Shown here: one piece after another, positions 1 to 7,830 of the stretch
Layout: each line of letters opens with the position of its first letter
Numbering within the stretch: the first letter of the stretch is position 1
NCBI RefSeq assembly: GCF_963676485.1
Contig: NZ_OY781114.1
Span: 372,001 to 436,000, forward strand
Reading direction: 5' to 3'
DNA length: 64,000 nt
Origin: an uncultured Cohaesibacter sp.
Lineage (GTDB): Bacteria; Pseudomonadota; Alphaproteobacteria; Rhizobiales; Cohaesibacteraceae
Position numbers and translations under genes: made by a program
The notes under the pieces: model-generated
Told to the model about the DNA's origin: nothing
The model's database searches: none
What the model saw: only the letters and a program-made list of their open reading frames with translations

Positions 1-436
1 AGCCCAACTCGTTCATGTTAAACAAGGCCATATGCTATATAATGCAGTTTGTCTTTTGCTTGTTGGCTCTCTCGTTGAGAGCAAGATAGGCCCAGCGCGA
101 ACATTCGTCATTTGGCTGGTTGCGGGTGGATTGGCAACATATGCCAGTCCGATTGGGATAGAGGCGCCCTGGAATGTGGGAACAGGCGCATCTCAAGCCG
201 TCTTTGCGTTGGCGGCTGTTGCTCTCGTTTTGATCTGTCATCGTGAAGTCAATCGGATGCTTGGGATTGTTTTGGTCGCACTAGCCTTGATCCCTGGGCT
301 GGCCCTTGATTTCATGACTGCCGGTTACCCTAAGCCCGGGCATGCGGTGGCTCTCTGCCTGGGAGGTTTATTGGGCTTGTTGTTTTACCAGCGTGTGCGC
401 GCGCAGGATGGCTCCCCAACAATTGGCAAGGCTTGA
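1..436 (+). CDS. Rhomboid-like integral membrane protein, 5' end outside window
   Basis: The reading frame is open from base 2 and has no start inside the window, so this is the C-terminal part of a longer gene. Several membrane segments are visible. The first contains LVHVKQGHMLYN, which resembles rhomboid transmembrane segment 2 (H...H..YN). A GASQAVFAL stretch sits where rhomboid proteases carry the GxSG serine, so the serine is kept but the following Gly is Gln. A late segment carries GHAVALCLGGLLG, similar to the helix with the catalytic His. It could be an intramembrane serine protease or a rhomboid pseudoprotease. Family assignment is fairly firm; activity is uncertain. Confidence 0.6.
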   Translation, partial: AQLVHVKQGHMLYNAVCLLLVGSLVESKIGPARTFVIWLVAGGLATYASPIGIEAPWNVGTGASQAVFALAAVALVLICHREVNRMLGIVLVALALIPGLALDFMTAGYPKPGHAVALCLGGLLGLLFYQRVRAQDGSPTIGKA

Positions 437-817
437 TTTGGTGTTTCGGTAGGCATCAATCGTTTCTTTTGCTACAGCAAACTTCCATTTTGAATGCGAT
501 TAGGTCATCTGGTCGCTGATAATGCTGCGGTTTGAATGAATGTCCGGAATGATGAAGTAGGCTCCTGAGAAGCCCCCCTGGCGAGCCACAGCAAAGGTCG
601 GGCGCCTGCAACAAAAGAGTTTTTTCCTGATAGGCCCCCCTTGAGCAAGATGCAGGGCGCTATGCTTTTAGGGGGTACGCTGCACCAGAAGATATCCAGA
701 GTTTGTACGCAGGAGAATCGATTGGTCACTTAGTTCGTAAAGGGAAAAGAATAGCCCGAAAGGATCTTAAACACGTTCAGAATCCTGTTTTATATTGGCC
801 GAGATAATTCAATAGGA
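437..817. other. Gap without a recognisable gene
   Basis: Short open frames exist on both strands but none has a ribosome binding site or a recognisable protein. The stretch lies between the rhomboid-like gene and the first prophage fragment, so it may hold the left boundary of the decayed element. I see no copy of the tRNA-Pro 3' end here. Confidence 0.4.
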
Positions 818-1132
818 TTAAGCAATCCCGGGCCCCCTCACCCCCGTTTCTTTGCCTTTGTGCTGGCCATGAGTTCGATGATGGCCTTGGCCATATCCTG
901 TGTCGAGGAACGCGGGCGTGCGGGGGCTTTCGGACTCTTTTGCTTCCTTGCCGCCAAGGGGCAGTTCACGGGCAATAATATTGCCATTGAGAATGCCCGC
1001 GGCTGCTCCGGTGAACTTCTGATCCCAGATGATGTCTTCCACCCGTGTTATGATGGTAAGAAAATCTTCACCCCGATCCTTATAGCTATCCCATGTCTGA
1101 CGTGTAATGCCCATAAAGACATACCATTCCAT
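818..1132 (-). pseudogene. Phage terminase small subunit (gp3-type DNA-packaging protein) fragment
   Basis: The first 56 or so residues contain GITRQTWDSYKDRG, TRVEDIIWDQKFTGAA and GILNGNIIAREL, which match the conserved core of the gp3-like phage DNA-packaging proteins that recognise the packaging site for the large terminase. After that the frame turns into low-complexity Gly/His/Lys-rich sequence that does not look like the family, suggesting a frameshift. Upstream there is an in-frame stop codon two codons before the Met, so the N-terminal half is missing or broken. I call it a pseudogene. Confidence 0.65.
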
Positions 1133-1261
1133 TTGCCATCACTGGACATCCTGGAGTTCAAGTTTGCCATCTCCGCTCCCTCCTGCCTTACCTTGAAAAT
1201 GTGGCACACAGGTATGCGGGAGAAGCCCGACGACCGGTTCGTTCTCCCGATGATCCCTCAA

Positions 1262-1414
1262 ATGCACGCCAGACAGCTCAGCATGAATGAGGTCTGCTTC
1301 TGGACCGCGATGGGATGGCAATGGCAAGACGCCGTCCAACTCGCTCTGGACCTGCACAAGCACACCAGCGTCGAGGACACCTGCAAGAGGCTGATCGCGA
1401 GGACGGGACGATGA
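1262..1414 (+). CDS. Small hypothetical protein in the prophage remnant
   Basis: A 50-residue protein, well-behaved and amphipathic, ending in ...EDTCKRLIARTGR. Its stop codon overlaps the start of the next small gene in an ATGA arrangement, typical of translationally coupled genes in compact phage genomes. The same frame is open upstream to base 860, but that part reads as the antisense of the terminase fragment, so I place the start at the internal Met. I do not recognise the family. Confidence 0.35.
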   Translation: MHARQLSMNEVCFWTAMGWQWQDAVQLALDLHKHTSVEDTCKRLIARTGR

Positions 1415-1557
1415 CATGGGAAGAGATATTCAAGCACCACTTTGATGCCGTTCAAAACACAGTCGACTTGGGCCGGGCAGCCTACCAGATTTATCGGGGC
1501 AACGGTGGAGATGTGAAACAGCTCTCTCAAGCGCCCTGCAGATGTCACCCGAAGTGA
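1411..1557 (+). CDS. Small hypothetical protein coupled to the preceding gene
   Basis: Begins on the ATG that overlaps the previous stop (ATGA). It encodes 48 residues, MTWEEIFKHHFDAVQ followed by a short helical region. The last ten residues (Cys/Pro-rich) look like run-off into degenerate sequence, because the integrase remnant frame begins just before its stop. Probably a truncated phage gene. Function unknown. Confidence 0.3.
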   Translation: MTWEEIFKHHFDAVQNTVDLGRAAYQIYRGNGGDVKQLSQAPCRCHPK

Positions 1558-1835
1558 CCAAGAACCACCTGAAGGGCAATCGCCATAGGAACCGCAAGCA
1601 TTCTCATGCGCGCCATGGGGCTCAGAATCATCGTCGCGACGGAAAGCGTCCAACAGCAAGAAGTACCTCTGCGGTTCACCTTGCAGCGGCCGGTGTTCCG
1701 ATGCAGAAGATTTCCCAGTATCTGGGGCATTCAAACACCGCAATTACAGAGAGCACGTATGCTCGCTATGCTCCGGATCATTTGAGGGAAGAATCTAGCA
1801 TTCTGGACTTTACCAGAATAAGGAAGGTTCAATAG
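1542..1835 (+). pseudogene. Tyrosine recombinase (phage integrase) C-terminal remnant
   Basis: From about base 1671 the frame encodes AVHLAAAGVPMQKISQYLGH and then STYARYAPDHL, the C-terminal catalytic end of a phage-type tyrosine integrase: the LGH box His and the nucleophile Tyr are both present. The LRHT/HxxR box that should precede it is replaced by unrelated sequence, and the rest of the protein (over 250 residues) is absent. The remnant ends 45 bp from the 3' end of the tRNA-Pro gene, as expected for an integrase beside its attachment site. Confidence 0.65.
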
Positions 1836-1880
1836 AACCTTGGGCCGCTGTCTCAAATCAACGTAAGTCATTGAAATGAT

Positions 1881-1957
1881 TGGTCGGAGTGAGAGGATTC
1901 GAACCTCCGGCCCCTGCCTCCCGAAGGCAGTGCTCTACCAGGCTGAGCTACACTCCG
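1881..1957 (-). tRNA. tRNA-Pro (anticodon CGG)
   Basis: A 77-nucleotide cloverleaf read on the minus strand. The acceptor stem pairs CGGAGTG with CACTCCG, the T arm contains GGTTCGAATCC, and a 5-bp CTGCC/GGCAG anticodon stem encloses the loop TTCGGGA, giving anticodon CGG. The terminal CCA is encoded. The prophage remnant abuts its 3' end, so the gene probably served as the attachment site. Confidence 0.95.
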
Positions 1958-2325
1958 TTGGTGGCGTAGGATTATGACATAGAAATGAAATAATCAAGAT
2001 CAACACAGCCAGTTGATGCGGTTTTTGGCAAGATCTTCACCGACTTTTGTGTTCGGTGCGGCTTGTCCACATTCAACAGCGGGCATTGCTCCCGATCAGC
2101 CCTCTTAGTTGCAAATAGCTTGCAAGTCCATTGACCGGTATCAGACACAGCTCTCTTTGCTCTTCAATATCAGGTGGAAGACCTCGCGCCCCAAAGAAGG
2201 GTTGAGGATATGGGCAGAAAAGAGAAATGGAAACAAGACACATAGCGAACACGACGCCTGCCCTTGAAGCTAGGCTGGCGGCAGCTGGAATATAGTCAAG
2301 GTTCAGTCAATCTGTCAGCTGATGC
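1958..2325. other. Gap without a recognisable gene
   Basis: I see no gene with a credible ribosome binding site on either strand. The stretch holds the upstream region of tRNA-Pro and the downstream region of the 29-codon gene. Confidence 0.4.
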
Positions 2326-2415
2326 CTATTTCTTCATTTTCTCCATCGCCTTATAGAGTGCATGCGCCATCAAGAATGTGATGAGAACCACAATAAGCCC
2401 GTACACGACAGTCAT
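2326..2415 (-). CDS. 29-residue single-span membrane peptide
   Basis: A strong ribosome binding site (AAGGAGGAG, 4-5 bp before the ATG) precedes a 29-codon gene. The product starts MTVVYGLIVVLITFLMAHAL and ends in a positively charged tail (YKAMEKMKK), the layout of a small inner-membrane protein with one helix and a cytoplasmic Lys-rich end. It resembles in shape the small subunits of cytochrome oxidases or stress peptides, but no such operon is next to it. The gene stands alone between tRNA-Pro and the nucleotidase terminator. Function unknown. Confidence 0.6.
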   Translation of the reverse strand: MTVVYGLIVVLITFLMAHALYKAMEKMKK

Positions 2416-2508
2416 AATGCTCCTCCTTGCATATCACCGATTTCAGTTATGAGTGTCTCACTTAATATCCCTGACAACAAGTCGACTTGCGTCGACCCCA
2501 TAGAAAAA

Positions 2509-2531
2509 CCCGGCAGGTTTTCCCCGCCGGG
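2509..2531 (-). terminator. Intrinsic terminator of the 5'-nucleotidase gene
   Basis: Nine-base arms (CCCGGCAGG and CCCGCCGGG, one mismatch) around a 5-base loop. On the minus strand the hairpin is followed by GTTTTT, just after the nucleotidase stop codon. Confidence 0.8.
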
Positions 2532-2565
2532 CTGAATGCTTCAAACACCAATGAACCGGGTTGGC

Positions 2566-4176
2566 TTATTCGACTTCGGTGATGCGCCCGGGGAGTTCAA
2601 CTTCGAAATCTTGATGGTCGGCAATATAGTTGGCGACCACATCTTCAAGGTTCGGACCATAGTCATAAGCGTTCTTGCCGTTGGTTTTGAAGATTTTATA
2701 GCCATCGCCACCAGACCGCATATAATTGTTGGACACCACGCCATAGACGGCATCATCTTCAATCGGGGTCCAGGCGCCGTCTTTCATGACTTCGACTGAA
2801 ACCAGACGCTCGCCTGCAGGCTTGCTGCGAGACCAGCTATATTTGAGGCCTGCGACCTGCGGGAAGCGGCCTGCTGTTTCCTCAACCTGCGAAAGGCCGT
2901 TTTCCAAAGCTGCTTTCACATCGGCCCCGGTCAGTTCAAATGTTGCCAGCGTATTCTGGAATGGCAGAACCGTCAGCACGTCGCCCATAGTGACTTCACC
3001 ACCCTTGATGGATGCACGCAAACCACCGCCATTCTGAATCGCGATGGATACGCCTTGGTCTTTCACGCGGTCCAGCATGGCATCTGCTACGAGCACACCC
3101 ATGGCGCATTCCTTCTGGCGGCAACTTTCACGCGAACCGTCTACATCCGCGCCCAGAGAGCCAATGACTTTTGCCTTCAGTTCAGCAATCGGAGCGGCCA
3201 ATTCCTTGACGCGCGCAAGCACGGCTTCATCCGGCGTGACCGAAGCATCCAGAAGGATCGGGGCGCCCTTTGCCGAAACCACATTGCCGTCATCGTCGAA
3301 GGTAACAGCCAGATCACCCAGATATTTGGTATAGGCATAGGCGGTAACGATCGGAACGTCCTTGCCATCCGGATTCTTCACCATCACAGGATAAGAACCT
3401 TCGGCTCTGTCATTGGTGTTAGACAGCAAAGAGTGGGAATGACCACCAACGATCACGTCGACACCGGCAACATTGGAGGCCAGATCCATATCTTTCACAA
3501 GACCTTCGTGGGTCAGTGCAATGATCTTGTTGACGCCCTGATCGGTCAGTTCCTGAACGGCCTGCTTGAGATAGTCTTCAGAAGAGGAGAAGATGACCTT
3601 GTCGCCGGGCGAAGAGGTTTCTGCGGTGTCTTCAGCCAGAACGGACACGATGCCGATTTTCTCGCCGCCAACTTCCTTGATGATATAGCCCTTGATCTTG
3701 CCCTTCAGCAGCGGTTCGCTGGATACGTCGATATTGCCGGAGATGATCGGAAAATCCACCTTGGCAATAAAATCCGCCAGACCTTTCGGGCCATCATCGA
3801 ATTCATGGTTGCCCACGGCCATTACATCGTAGCCGATGGCGTTGGCAAATTCGGCGGCAGCTTCACCCTTATAGGTGGAATAGAAAAGCGAGCCCTGGAA
3901 TTCATCACCAGCATGCAGCAGCAGGGAGTTCGCGCCCTCTTTGGCAAATTGGTCACGAAGTTTTTCCACTTCGCTTTTGACACGCGCAACACCACCAAAG
4001 CACTTGCCTTCTTCTTCGCCTTTGGCATCGCAAGTGTTGTCATATTTGGTGATGGATTCGATGCGGGAATGCACATCGTTGAGATGAAGAATGTTCAGCG
4101 TGTAATCTGCATGGGCAGCACCGGCAAAACCGGCAGAAAGAGCCAGAGCAGCAACACCGGTAAGTAGATTTTTCAT
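2566..4176 (-). CDS. Secreted 5'-nucleotidase / metallophosphatase
   Basis: A 536-residue exported enzyme of the UshA/5'-nucleotidase family that removes phosphate from nucleotides in the periplasm. The start is the ATG preceded by GGAGG that opens a Sec signal peptide (MKNLLTGVAALALSAG, cleavage after AHA around residue 23). The N-terminal metallophosphatase domain has the metal-binding motifs LHLNDVHSR, GNHEFDDG and GGHSHS. The C-terminal nucleotide-binding domain has NGGGLRASI and NNYMRSGGDGY. A longer upstream frame (to 4362) is open but has no signal-peptide logic. The gene is monocistronic with its own terminator. A second, Tat-exported paralogue lies at 28438-30459. Confidence 0.9.
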   Translation of the reverse strand: MKNLLTGVAALALSAGFAGAAHADYTLNILHLNDVHSRIESITKYDNTCDAKGEEEGKCFGGVARVKSEVEKLRDQFAKEGANSLLLHAGDEFQGSLFYSTYKGEAAAEFANAIGYDVMAVGNHEFDDGPKGLADFIAKVDFPIISGNIDVSSEPLLKGKIKGYIIKEVGGEKIGIVSVLAEDTAETSSPGDKVIFSSSEDYLKQAVQELTDQGVNKIIALTHEGLVKDMDLASNVAGVDVIVGGHSHSLLSNTNDRAEGSYPVMVKNPDGKDVPIVTAYAYTKYLGDLAVTFDDDGNVVSAKGAPILLDASVTPDEAVLARVKELAAPIAELKAKVIGSLGADVDGSRESCRQKECAMGVLVADAMLDRVKDQGVSIAIQNGGGLRASIKGGEVTMGDVLTVLPFQNTLATFELTGADVKAALENGLSQVEETAGRFPQVAGLKYSWSRSKPAGERLVSVEVMKDGAWTPIEDDAVYGVVSNNYMRSGGDGYKIFKTNGKNAYDYGPNLEDVVANYIADHQDFEVELPGRITEVE

Positions 4177-4556
4177 ATGAGAGAAACCTCCAAAAAATGA
4201 TTGATCCCCCCGATTCCACCTTGCCCGTTTCAAAGGGTCAAAATGTCCGCCCTGTCCTGATAATTTGCGTGAGCCAATACAGGGACGGCAGCTTGCATTC
4301 GGGGAGCTTTCGTCAGGGCCTACACTCCGGCAAACCGGAACCCTTAAAAGCGCGGGCAACATTAACCAGCCTTGGCAACTGTTTCATGACAAATTTGGCC
4401 TGACTAGAGCGGAAAGAGTGATCCCCACAAATATGTCGACAAATGCGGACAAGCCTTGGATATCTGCACCAAGCCTTGCCATGGGAATGAGCAAACGCGC
4501 ATATTTCTCTCACACTTTAGGCCAATAGCAGGTCAATTTTCCGAGATCACAAAAAA
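4177..4556. other. Upstream region of the nucleotidase, no gene
   Basis: No credible gene on either strand. It should contain the minus-strand promoter of the nucleotidase. I looked for tandem CTGTCAT-type Pho half-sites on both strands and did not find a good pair. Confidence 0.4.
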
Positions 4557-4580
4557 CCCGACGAGATTGTTCTCGTCGGG
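4557..4580 (-). terminator. Intrinsic terminator of the curA-like gene
   Basis: Perfect 10-bp arms (CCCGACGAGA and TCTCGTCGGG) with a TTGT loop, followed on the minus strand by six T residues, 46 bp after the oxidoreductase stop codon. Confidence 0.9.
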
Positions 4581-4626
4581 TTGCCTTAGGTCAGCTAAGT
4601 GATTCACCTAGGATTGCATATCTTTT

Positions 4627-5667
4627 TCAGAGTTCATGCTCTCCGACCTTGATGACCATCTTGCCGAAATTACGCCCTTCCAGAAGGTCAAGGAAAGCGG
4701 TTGGTGCCTGCTCCAGACCATCAACCATATGCTCGCGATATTTGATCTTGCCGTCCTTGATCCAGCGGGTCATGTCGGCGGCAAATTCGGGATAGAGATG
4801 GCCGAAATCCTGAAAGACGATGAAACCGCGCACCGTCACACGGCGCGTAAGGAAGGTGGCCATCAGTGCTGCTGACATATCAGGCCCTTCCGGCACGCTG
4901 GTGCTGTTATACTGGGCTATGACGCCGCAGAGCGGAATGCGTGCACCGCTGTTGAGAAGCGGCACCACGGCCTTGAACACATCGCCACCGACATTCTCGA
5001 AATAGACATCAATGCCGTCTGGACAGGCTGCCGCGAGCTGCTCGTCAAAATCATCAGCATTGCGATCTATGCAGGCATCAAAGCCCAACTCATTGACGGC
5101 ATGGGCACATTTTTCCTTGACCCCGGCGATGCCAACAGCGCGGGCACCCTTGATCTTTGCGATCTGGCCCACATTGGCTCCAACCCCGCCAGTGGCGGCG
5201 GCGACAACGACGGTTTCCCCTGGCTTTGGATCGCCAATCTGCAAAAGGCCAGTGTAGGCTGTCATACCCGGCATACCCAAGGCCCCCAGCGCCCAGGAAG
5301 GAGCTTCAGGATTCTTGCCCAAATTGGTAACCATAGTGCCATCCGAGAGGGCATAATCCTGCCAGCCGTTATAGGAGAGCACCCAATCGCCATCGGCAAA
5401 GCCATCCAGATTGGATTTGACCACGCGGGCGACAGTGCCTCCGACCATGGGATCGCCGATTTCAACAGGATCGGCATAGGATTTAGCAGCGCTCATGCGC
5501 CCGCGCATATAGGGATCAAGCGAAAGATAGACCGTGCGCAACAGCATCTTGCCGTCGGAGGGCTCGGGAATGGCTGTTGTCTCCAGCTTCAGGGTGTTTT
5601 CATTCGGCGCTCCAACGGGGCGCTCATTGAGAATGAATTGGCGGTTTTTCGTAACAGTTTGGGTCAT
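4627..5667 (-). CDS. curA: NADP-dependent alkenal/one oxidoreductase, CurA family
   Basis: A 346-residue zinc-independent medium-chain dehydrogenase of the CurA/leukotriene B4 dehydrogenase family, which reduces activated double bonds of alpha,beta-unsaturated carbonyls with NADPH. Family marks are NRQFILNERPVGAP near the N-terminus, SLDPYMRGRM, the nucleotide-binding stretch AATGGVGANVGQIAK, and YFENVGGDVF. The start is the ATG with GGAGAG about 9 bp upstream; the open frame begins nine codons earlier without such a site. A TAGAC-N5-GTCTA palindrome lies 35 bp upstream and recurs before the adjacent TetR gene, so the enzyme is probably induced by a reactive electrophile through that repressor. 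Confidence 0.88.
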   Translation of the reverse strand: MTQTVTKNRQFILNERPVGAPNENTLKLETTAIPEPSDGKMLLRTVYLSLDPYMRGRMSAAKSYADPVEIGDPMVGGTVARVVKSNLDGFADGDWVLSYNGWQDYALSDGTMVTNLGKNPEAPSWALGALGMPGMTAYTGLLQIGDPKPGETVVVAAATGGVGANVGQIAKIKGARAVGIAGVKEKCAHAVNELGFDACIDRNADDFDEQLAAACPDGIDVYFENVGGDVFKAVVPLLNSGARIPLCGVIAQYNSTSVPEGPDMSAALMATFLTRRVTVRGFIVFQDFGHLYPEFAADMTRWIKDGKIKYREHMVDGLEQAPTAFLDLLEGRNFGKMVIKVGEHEL

Positions 5668-5702
5668 TTGTGCGTCTCTCCTGTGTGCATCCACTTTTAT
5701 AA

Positions 5703-5717
5703 TAGACCAGTCGTCTA
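5703..5717. promoter_or_regulatory. TetR-type operator upstream of the curA-like gene
   Basis: TAGACCAGTCGTCTA: perfect 5-bp inverted arms TAGAC/GTCTA around a 5-bp centre, 35 bp before the oxidoreductase start. The same arms and spacing occur at 6397-6411 in front of the TetR gene. Confidence 0.75.
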
Positions 5718-5785
5718 GTTTTGTATTTTCAAGTGTGATGCGCGTGTCTTTGATATGTGTTCAGATTGTTTTTGTTGGTTCTGGC

Positions 5786-6385
5786 TCAGGCGGCTGGCAA
5801 CAGGGTTTCGCTGTTGGTCCTAGCCTGAATGAGCGGGCTTGCTGATTGCTGCAATTTTGCCATGAGGCTGGCTCCCAACCACATTTGATAGAGCATGGAT
5901 GCAGTTCGCTCCGGTTCCCTATCTGCTGAAAGGGAACCATCTTCGATGCCCAGCCGGATCTGCCCTGCCAGACGTTTGACAATAGAAGCGGCGCCATCGT
6001 CCAGAATGATCCGCATGTCTTCGGACATATCGGACACTTCCGCCCCCAGCTTGACGATAAGGCAGGTATTCTGGGCATTGGCTGGGCATTGATTGACCAC
6101 CCACTGATCCCAATAATCCATCAGCTTTTCCCTGCCCGATCGCTTCTCATTGGACCAGAGCGCATCAAGGCGCTCATGATAATAGGCGATATATTGCTCA
6201 AGCAGTTTGCAGCCGAAATCTTCCTTGCTGGCGAAATAGTAATAGAAAGACCCCTTGGGCACATCCGCTTCCTTGAGCAACCGTCCAAGGCCGAGCGCGT
6301 TGAAGCCCAGCTCGGACATGAGCCTTCGGCCAACGCTCAAAATATGCTCGCGTGTCATTTCGGTTTTCTTGGTCATACTACGCAT
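5786..6385 (-). CDS. TetR/AcrR family repressor
   Basis: A 199-residue regulator. Residues from about 10 to 60 form the TetR DNA-binding domain (REHILSVGRRLMSELGFNALGLGRLLKEADVPKG, broken here by SFYYYFASKEDF, the typical recognition helix end). The C-terminal ligand domain includes QNTCLIVKLGAEVSD, as in NemR/AcuR-like regulators that sense electrophiles through a Cys. It lies directly upstream of the curA-like gene on the same strand, and both have the same palindrome in front, so it most likely represses both. No Shine-Dalgarno is visible; ATG at 6376 is an alternative start. Confidence 0.85.
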   Translation of the reverse strand: MRSMTKKTEMTREHILSVGRRLMSELGFNALGLGRLLKEADVPKGSFYYYFASKEDFGCKLLEQYIAYYHERLDALWSNEKRSGREKLMDYWDQWVVNQCPANAQNTCLIVKLGAEVSDMSEDMRIILDDGAASIVKRLAGQIRLGIEDGSLSADREPERTASMLYQMWLGASLMAKLQQSASPLIQARTNSETLLPAA

Positions 6386-6396
6386 ATAAGATCATT

Positions 6397-6411
6397 TAGA
6401 CCGATCGTCTA
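6397..6411. promoter_or_regulatory. TetR-type operator upstream of its own gene
   Basis: TAGACCGATCGTCTA: arms TAGAC/GTCTA around a 5-bp centre, ending 11 bp before the regulator start. With the copy at 5703-5717 it defines the motif TAGAC-N5-GTCTA and implies autoregulation. Confidence 0.75.
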
Positions 6412-6467
6412 GTACCTGATTGCAAATTTCTGAAAATATCTATGCAGTCTCAGAGCCCAATCAAGAA

Positions 6468-6896
6468 TTACTCTTCCGGTAAAGCCTCGACATAATACCA
6501 GCGTCCAGCCTTTTTGCGAAAAAGGCTGAGCTCGCGATGGGTGTGGAGCTGCCCGCCTACCAGATAGCGCGCTTCGAATAGCACCGTGCCGCGCCTGTCC
6601 TTGGCCTCGCCAGCCTCCACCACAAGAATGGTCAGACCGCTCCAATGGTTTTCGGCGGCCCATTTGGCCGTGGCAAAGGCATCAAAGCCAGCCTGATATT
6701 TCGGCCAGAGCGTATCCTTGAGATAGGCTATTTTTTCCAGCGCAAAAGCAGAATAACGCGAACGCATCAGGGCTTCGGCGCGTTCGGGCACCGCCTTGCC
6801 ATCGTGGAAGGGCTTACAGCAAGCTGCATAGTCTTTGCCGCGACCGCAAGGGCATGTGGAGGGATTTCCATGACTGTCGTTACTGATTGGGGACAT
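6468..6896 (-). CDS. YchJ family SEC-C metal-binding protein
   Basis: A 142-residue protein of the YchJ/UPF0225 family. The N-terminus carries the SEC-C zinc motif CPCGRGKDYAACCKPFH, followed by the YchJ body with ALMRSRYSAFALEKIAYL and a C-terminal SLFRKKAGRWYYVE. The family function is not established. The chosen ATG has AAGGAA 7 bp upstream; an in-frame ATG 13 codons earlier (6935) lacks one. The gene precedes the tetR-curA pair on the same strand but is 82 bp away from it, with the TetR operator in between. Confidence 0.85.
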   Translation of the reverse strand: MSPISNDSHGNPSTCPCGRGKDYAACCKPFHDGKAVPERAEALMRSRYSAFALEKIAYLKDTLWPKYQAGFDAFATAKWAAENHWSGLTILVVEAGEAKDRRGTVLFEARYLVGGQLHTHRELSLFRKKAGRWYYVEALPEE

Positions 6897-7063
6897 TGCC
6901 AAATTCCTTGCTGATGAGGCTGCCAGCTTCTGCATCGCTCTGATCGACCTTAGTCGTTTTTATGACGCTTCCTATGGCTTCAGCAATAGCCTTATGGCCG
7001 TAAACTTGCTAAAGCAAAGCGGAACCATGCGCGAGCAAATCGCGAAACCAACAAGGAGCCCCC

Positions 7064-7306
7064 ATGTCAATGCCAAGCCTGTTTTATATCGGCAGCTATG
7101 AGATGATTGTCGTTCAGGTGCTGCTGTTGGCCGGCGTCATCGGCGCAATTACAGCCAAGGCCAAAGGGCGCTCGGGGCTCATCTGGTTCGTGCTCAGTGT
7201 CGTCAGCTGCGGCGCAGGCATATTGGTTGTGCTGTTCATGCCGGTAAAAAGGTCTGAAAAAGACAAAGCGCCCGGCACCAAGGATGATGCAGGCGCTTCC
7301 AGATAG
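7064..7306 (+). CDS. Small membrane protein with two predicted helices
   Basis: An 80-residue protein with a good ribosome binding site (AAGGAG). Two hydrophobic segments (about residues 13-30 and 38-58) are separated by a basic loop AKAKGRSG, and the tail is charged. This is a common layout in short bacterial inner-membrane proteins of unknown function. It stands alone on the plus strand between ychJ and xseB. Confidence 0.7.
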   Translation: MSMPSLFYIGSYEMIVVQVLLLAGVIGAITAKAKGRSGLIWFVLSVVSCGAGILVVLFMPVKRSEKDKAPGTKDDAGASR

Positions 7307-7343
7307 ACAAAGCGAATTATAGTCGGCCTCGAAGCCTGATTAC

Positions 7344-7580
7344 TCAGTCCACGTCGAGCGGCTCGGTTCCTGCGGCCTGCCCTTCTGCGGACAGGCGGAT
7401 TTTCTCGACCTTTTCCTCGGCCTTTTTCAGCAGGGCGTCGCAATGACGTTTCAGCGCTTCGCCGCGCTCATATTCCTCGATGGACTTTTCCAAGGGTACA
7501 TCACCACGTTCCAGTCTCTGAACGATCTGTTCCAGCTCGGCAAGGGCTGCTTCAAAGGTGAGTTCGGACAGGTCTGACAT
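7344..7580 (-). CDS. xseB: Exodeoxyribonuclease VII small subunit
   Basis: A 78-residue protein, the normal size for XseB. It begins [20 protein letters not shown] and continues with the helical core ([19 protein letters not shown], then [18 protein letters not shown]) that binds XseA in the single-strand DNA exonuclease VII complex. The internal Met is chosen because it begins the family's conserved N-terminus; the frame is open 22 codons further without homology. It follows the histone-deacetylase-like gene on the same strand, an arrangement known in Rhizobiales, but dxs, which usually comes next, is about 43 kb away here. Confidence 0.92.
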   Translation of the reverse strand: MSDLSELTFEAALAELEQIVQRLERGDVPLEKSIEEYERGEALKRHCDALLKKAEEKVEKIRLSAEGQAAGTEPLDVD

Positions 7581-7830
7581 GGCGAATTGATTTCCTCTGG
7601 CAAGGCGATGACTAAGTAAGGCGAAGGCGACCATTGAGTCGCGCATTCCCTTTTACATGGAAATGCCCCGATGCAAAAGCCTTCAGATTTTGAACAGCAC
7701 GAGGTCAATTGGACCTATCACAGAATTGCATCTAAGCCTTCATGCAAGAAGCAAAAGGAAAGGGTCCAATGCCTGGCACCATTGAACCCTCCCTTCGAGT
7801 GGACCGGAAGCTCCGGGATCGGGCGCGGAG

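Larger units (their letters stand above)
818..1880. mobile_element. Decayed prophage or integrative element remnant at tRNA-Pro
   Basis: A terminase small-subunit fragment on the minus strand, two small overlapping plus-strand genes and the C-terminal end of a tyrosine recombinase lie within about 1 kb. The recombinase tail ends 45 bp before the 3' end of a tRNA-Pro gene, the usual position of a phage or island integrase next to its attachment site. No capsid, portal or replication gene is present and the recognisable genes are truncated, so this is a relic. The left limit given is only that of the first recognisable fragment. Confidence 0.6.

Noticed and set aside
3055-4167. 370-codon plus-strand open frame over the 5'-nucleotidase
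   Set aside because: Antisense of a well-identified gene; His/Gln/Arg-rich product, no ribosome binding site.
4177-4556. Possible Pho box for the Sec nucleotidase
   Set aside because: ATGACA and CTGAC elements near 4385 are spaced 14 bp rather than 11 and match the consensus poorly.
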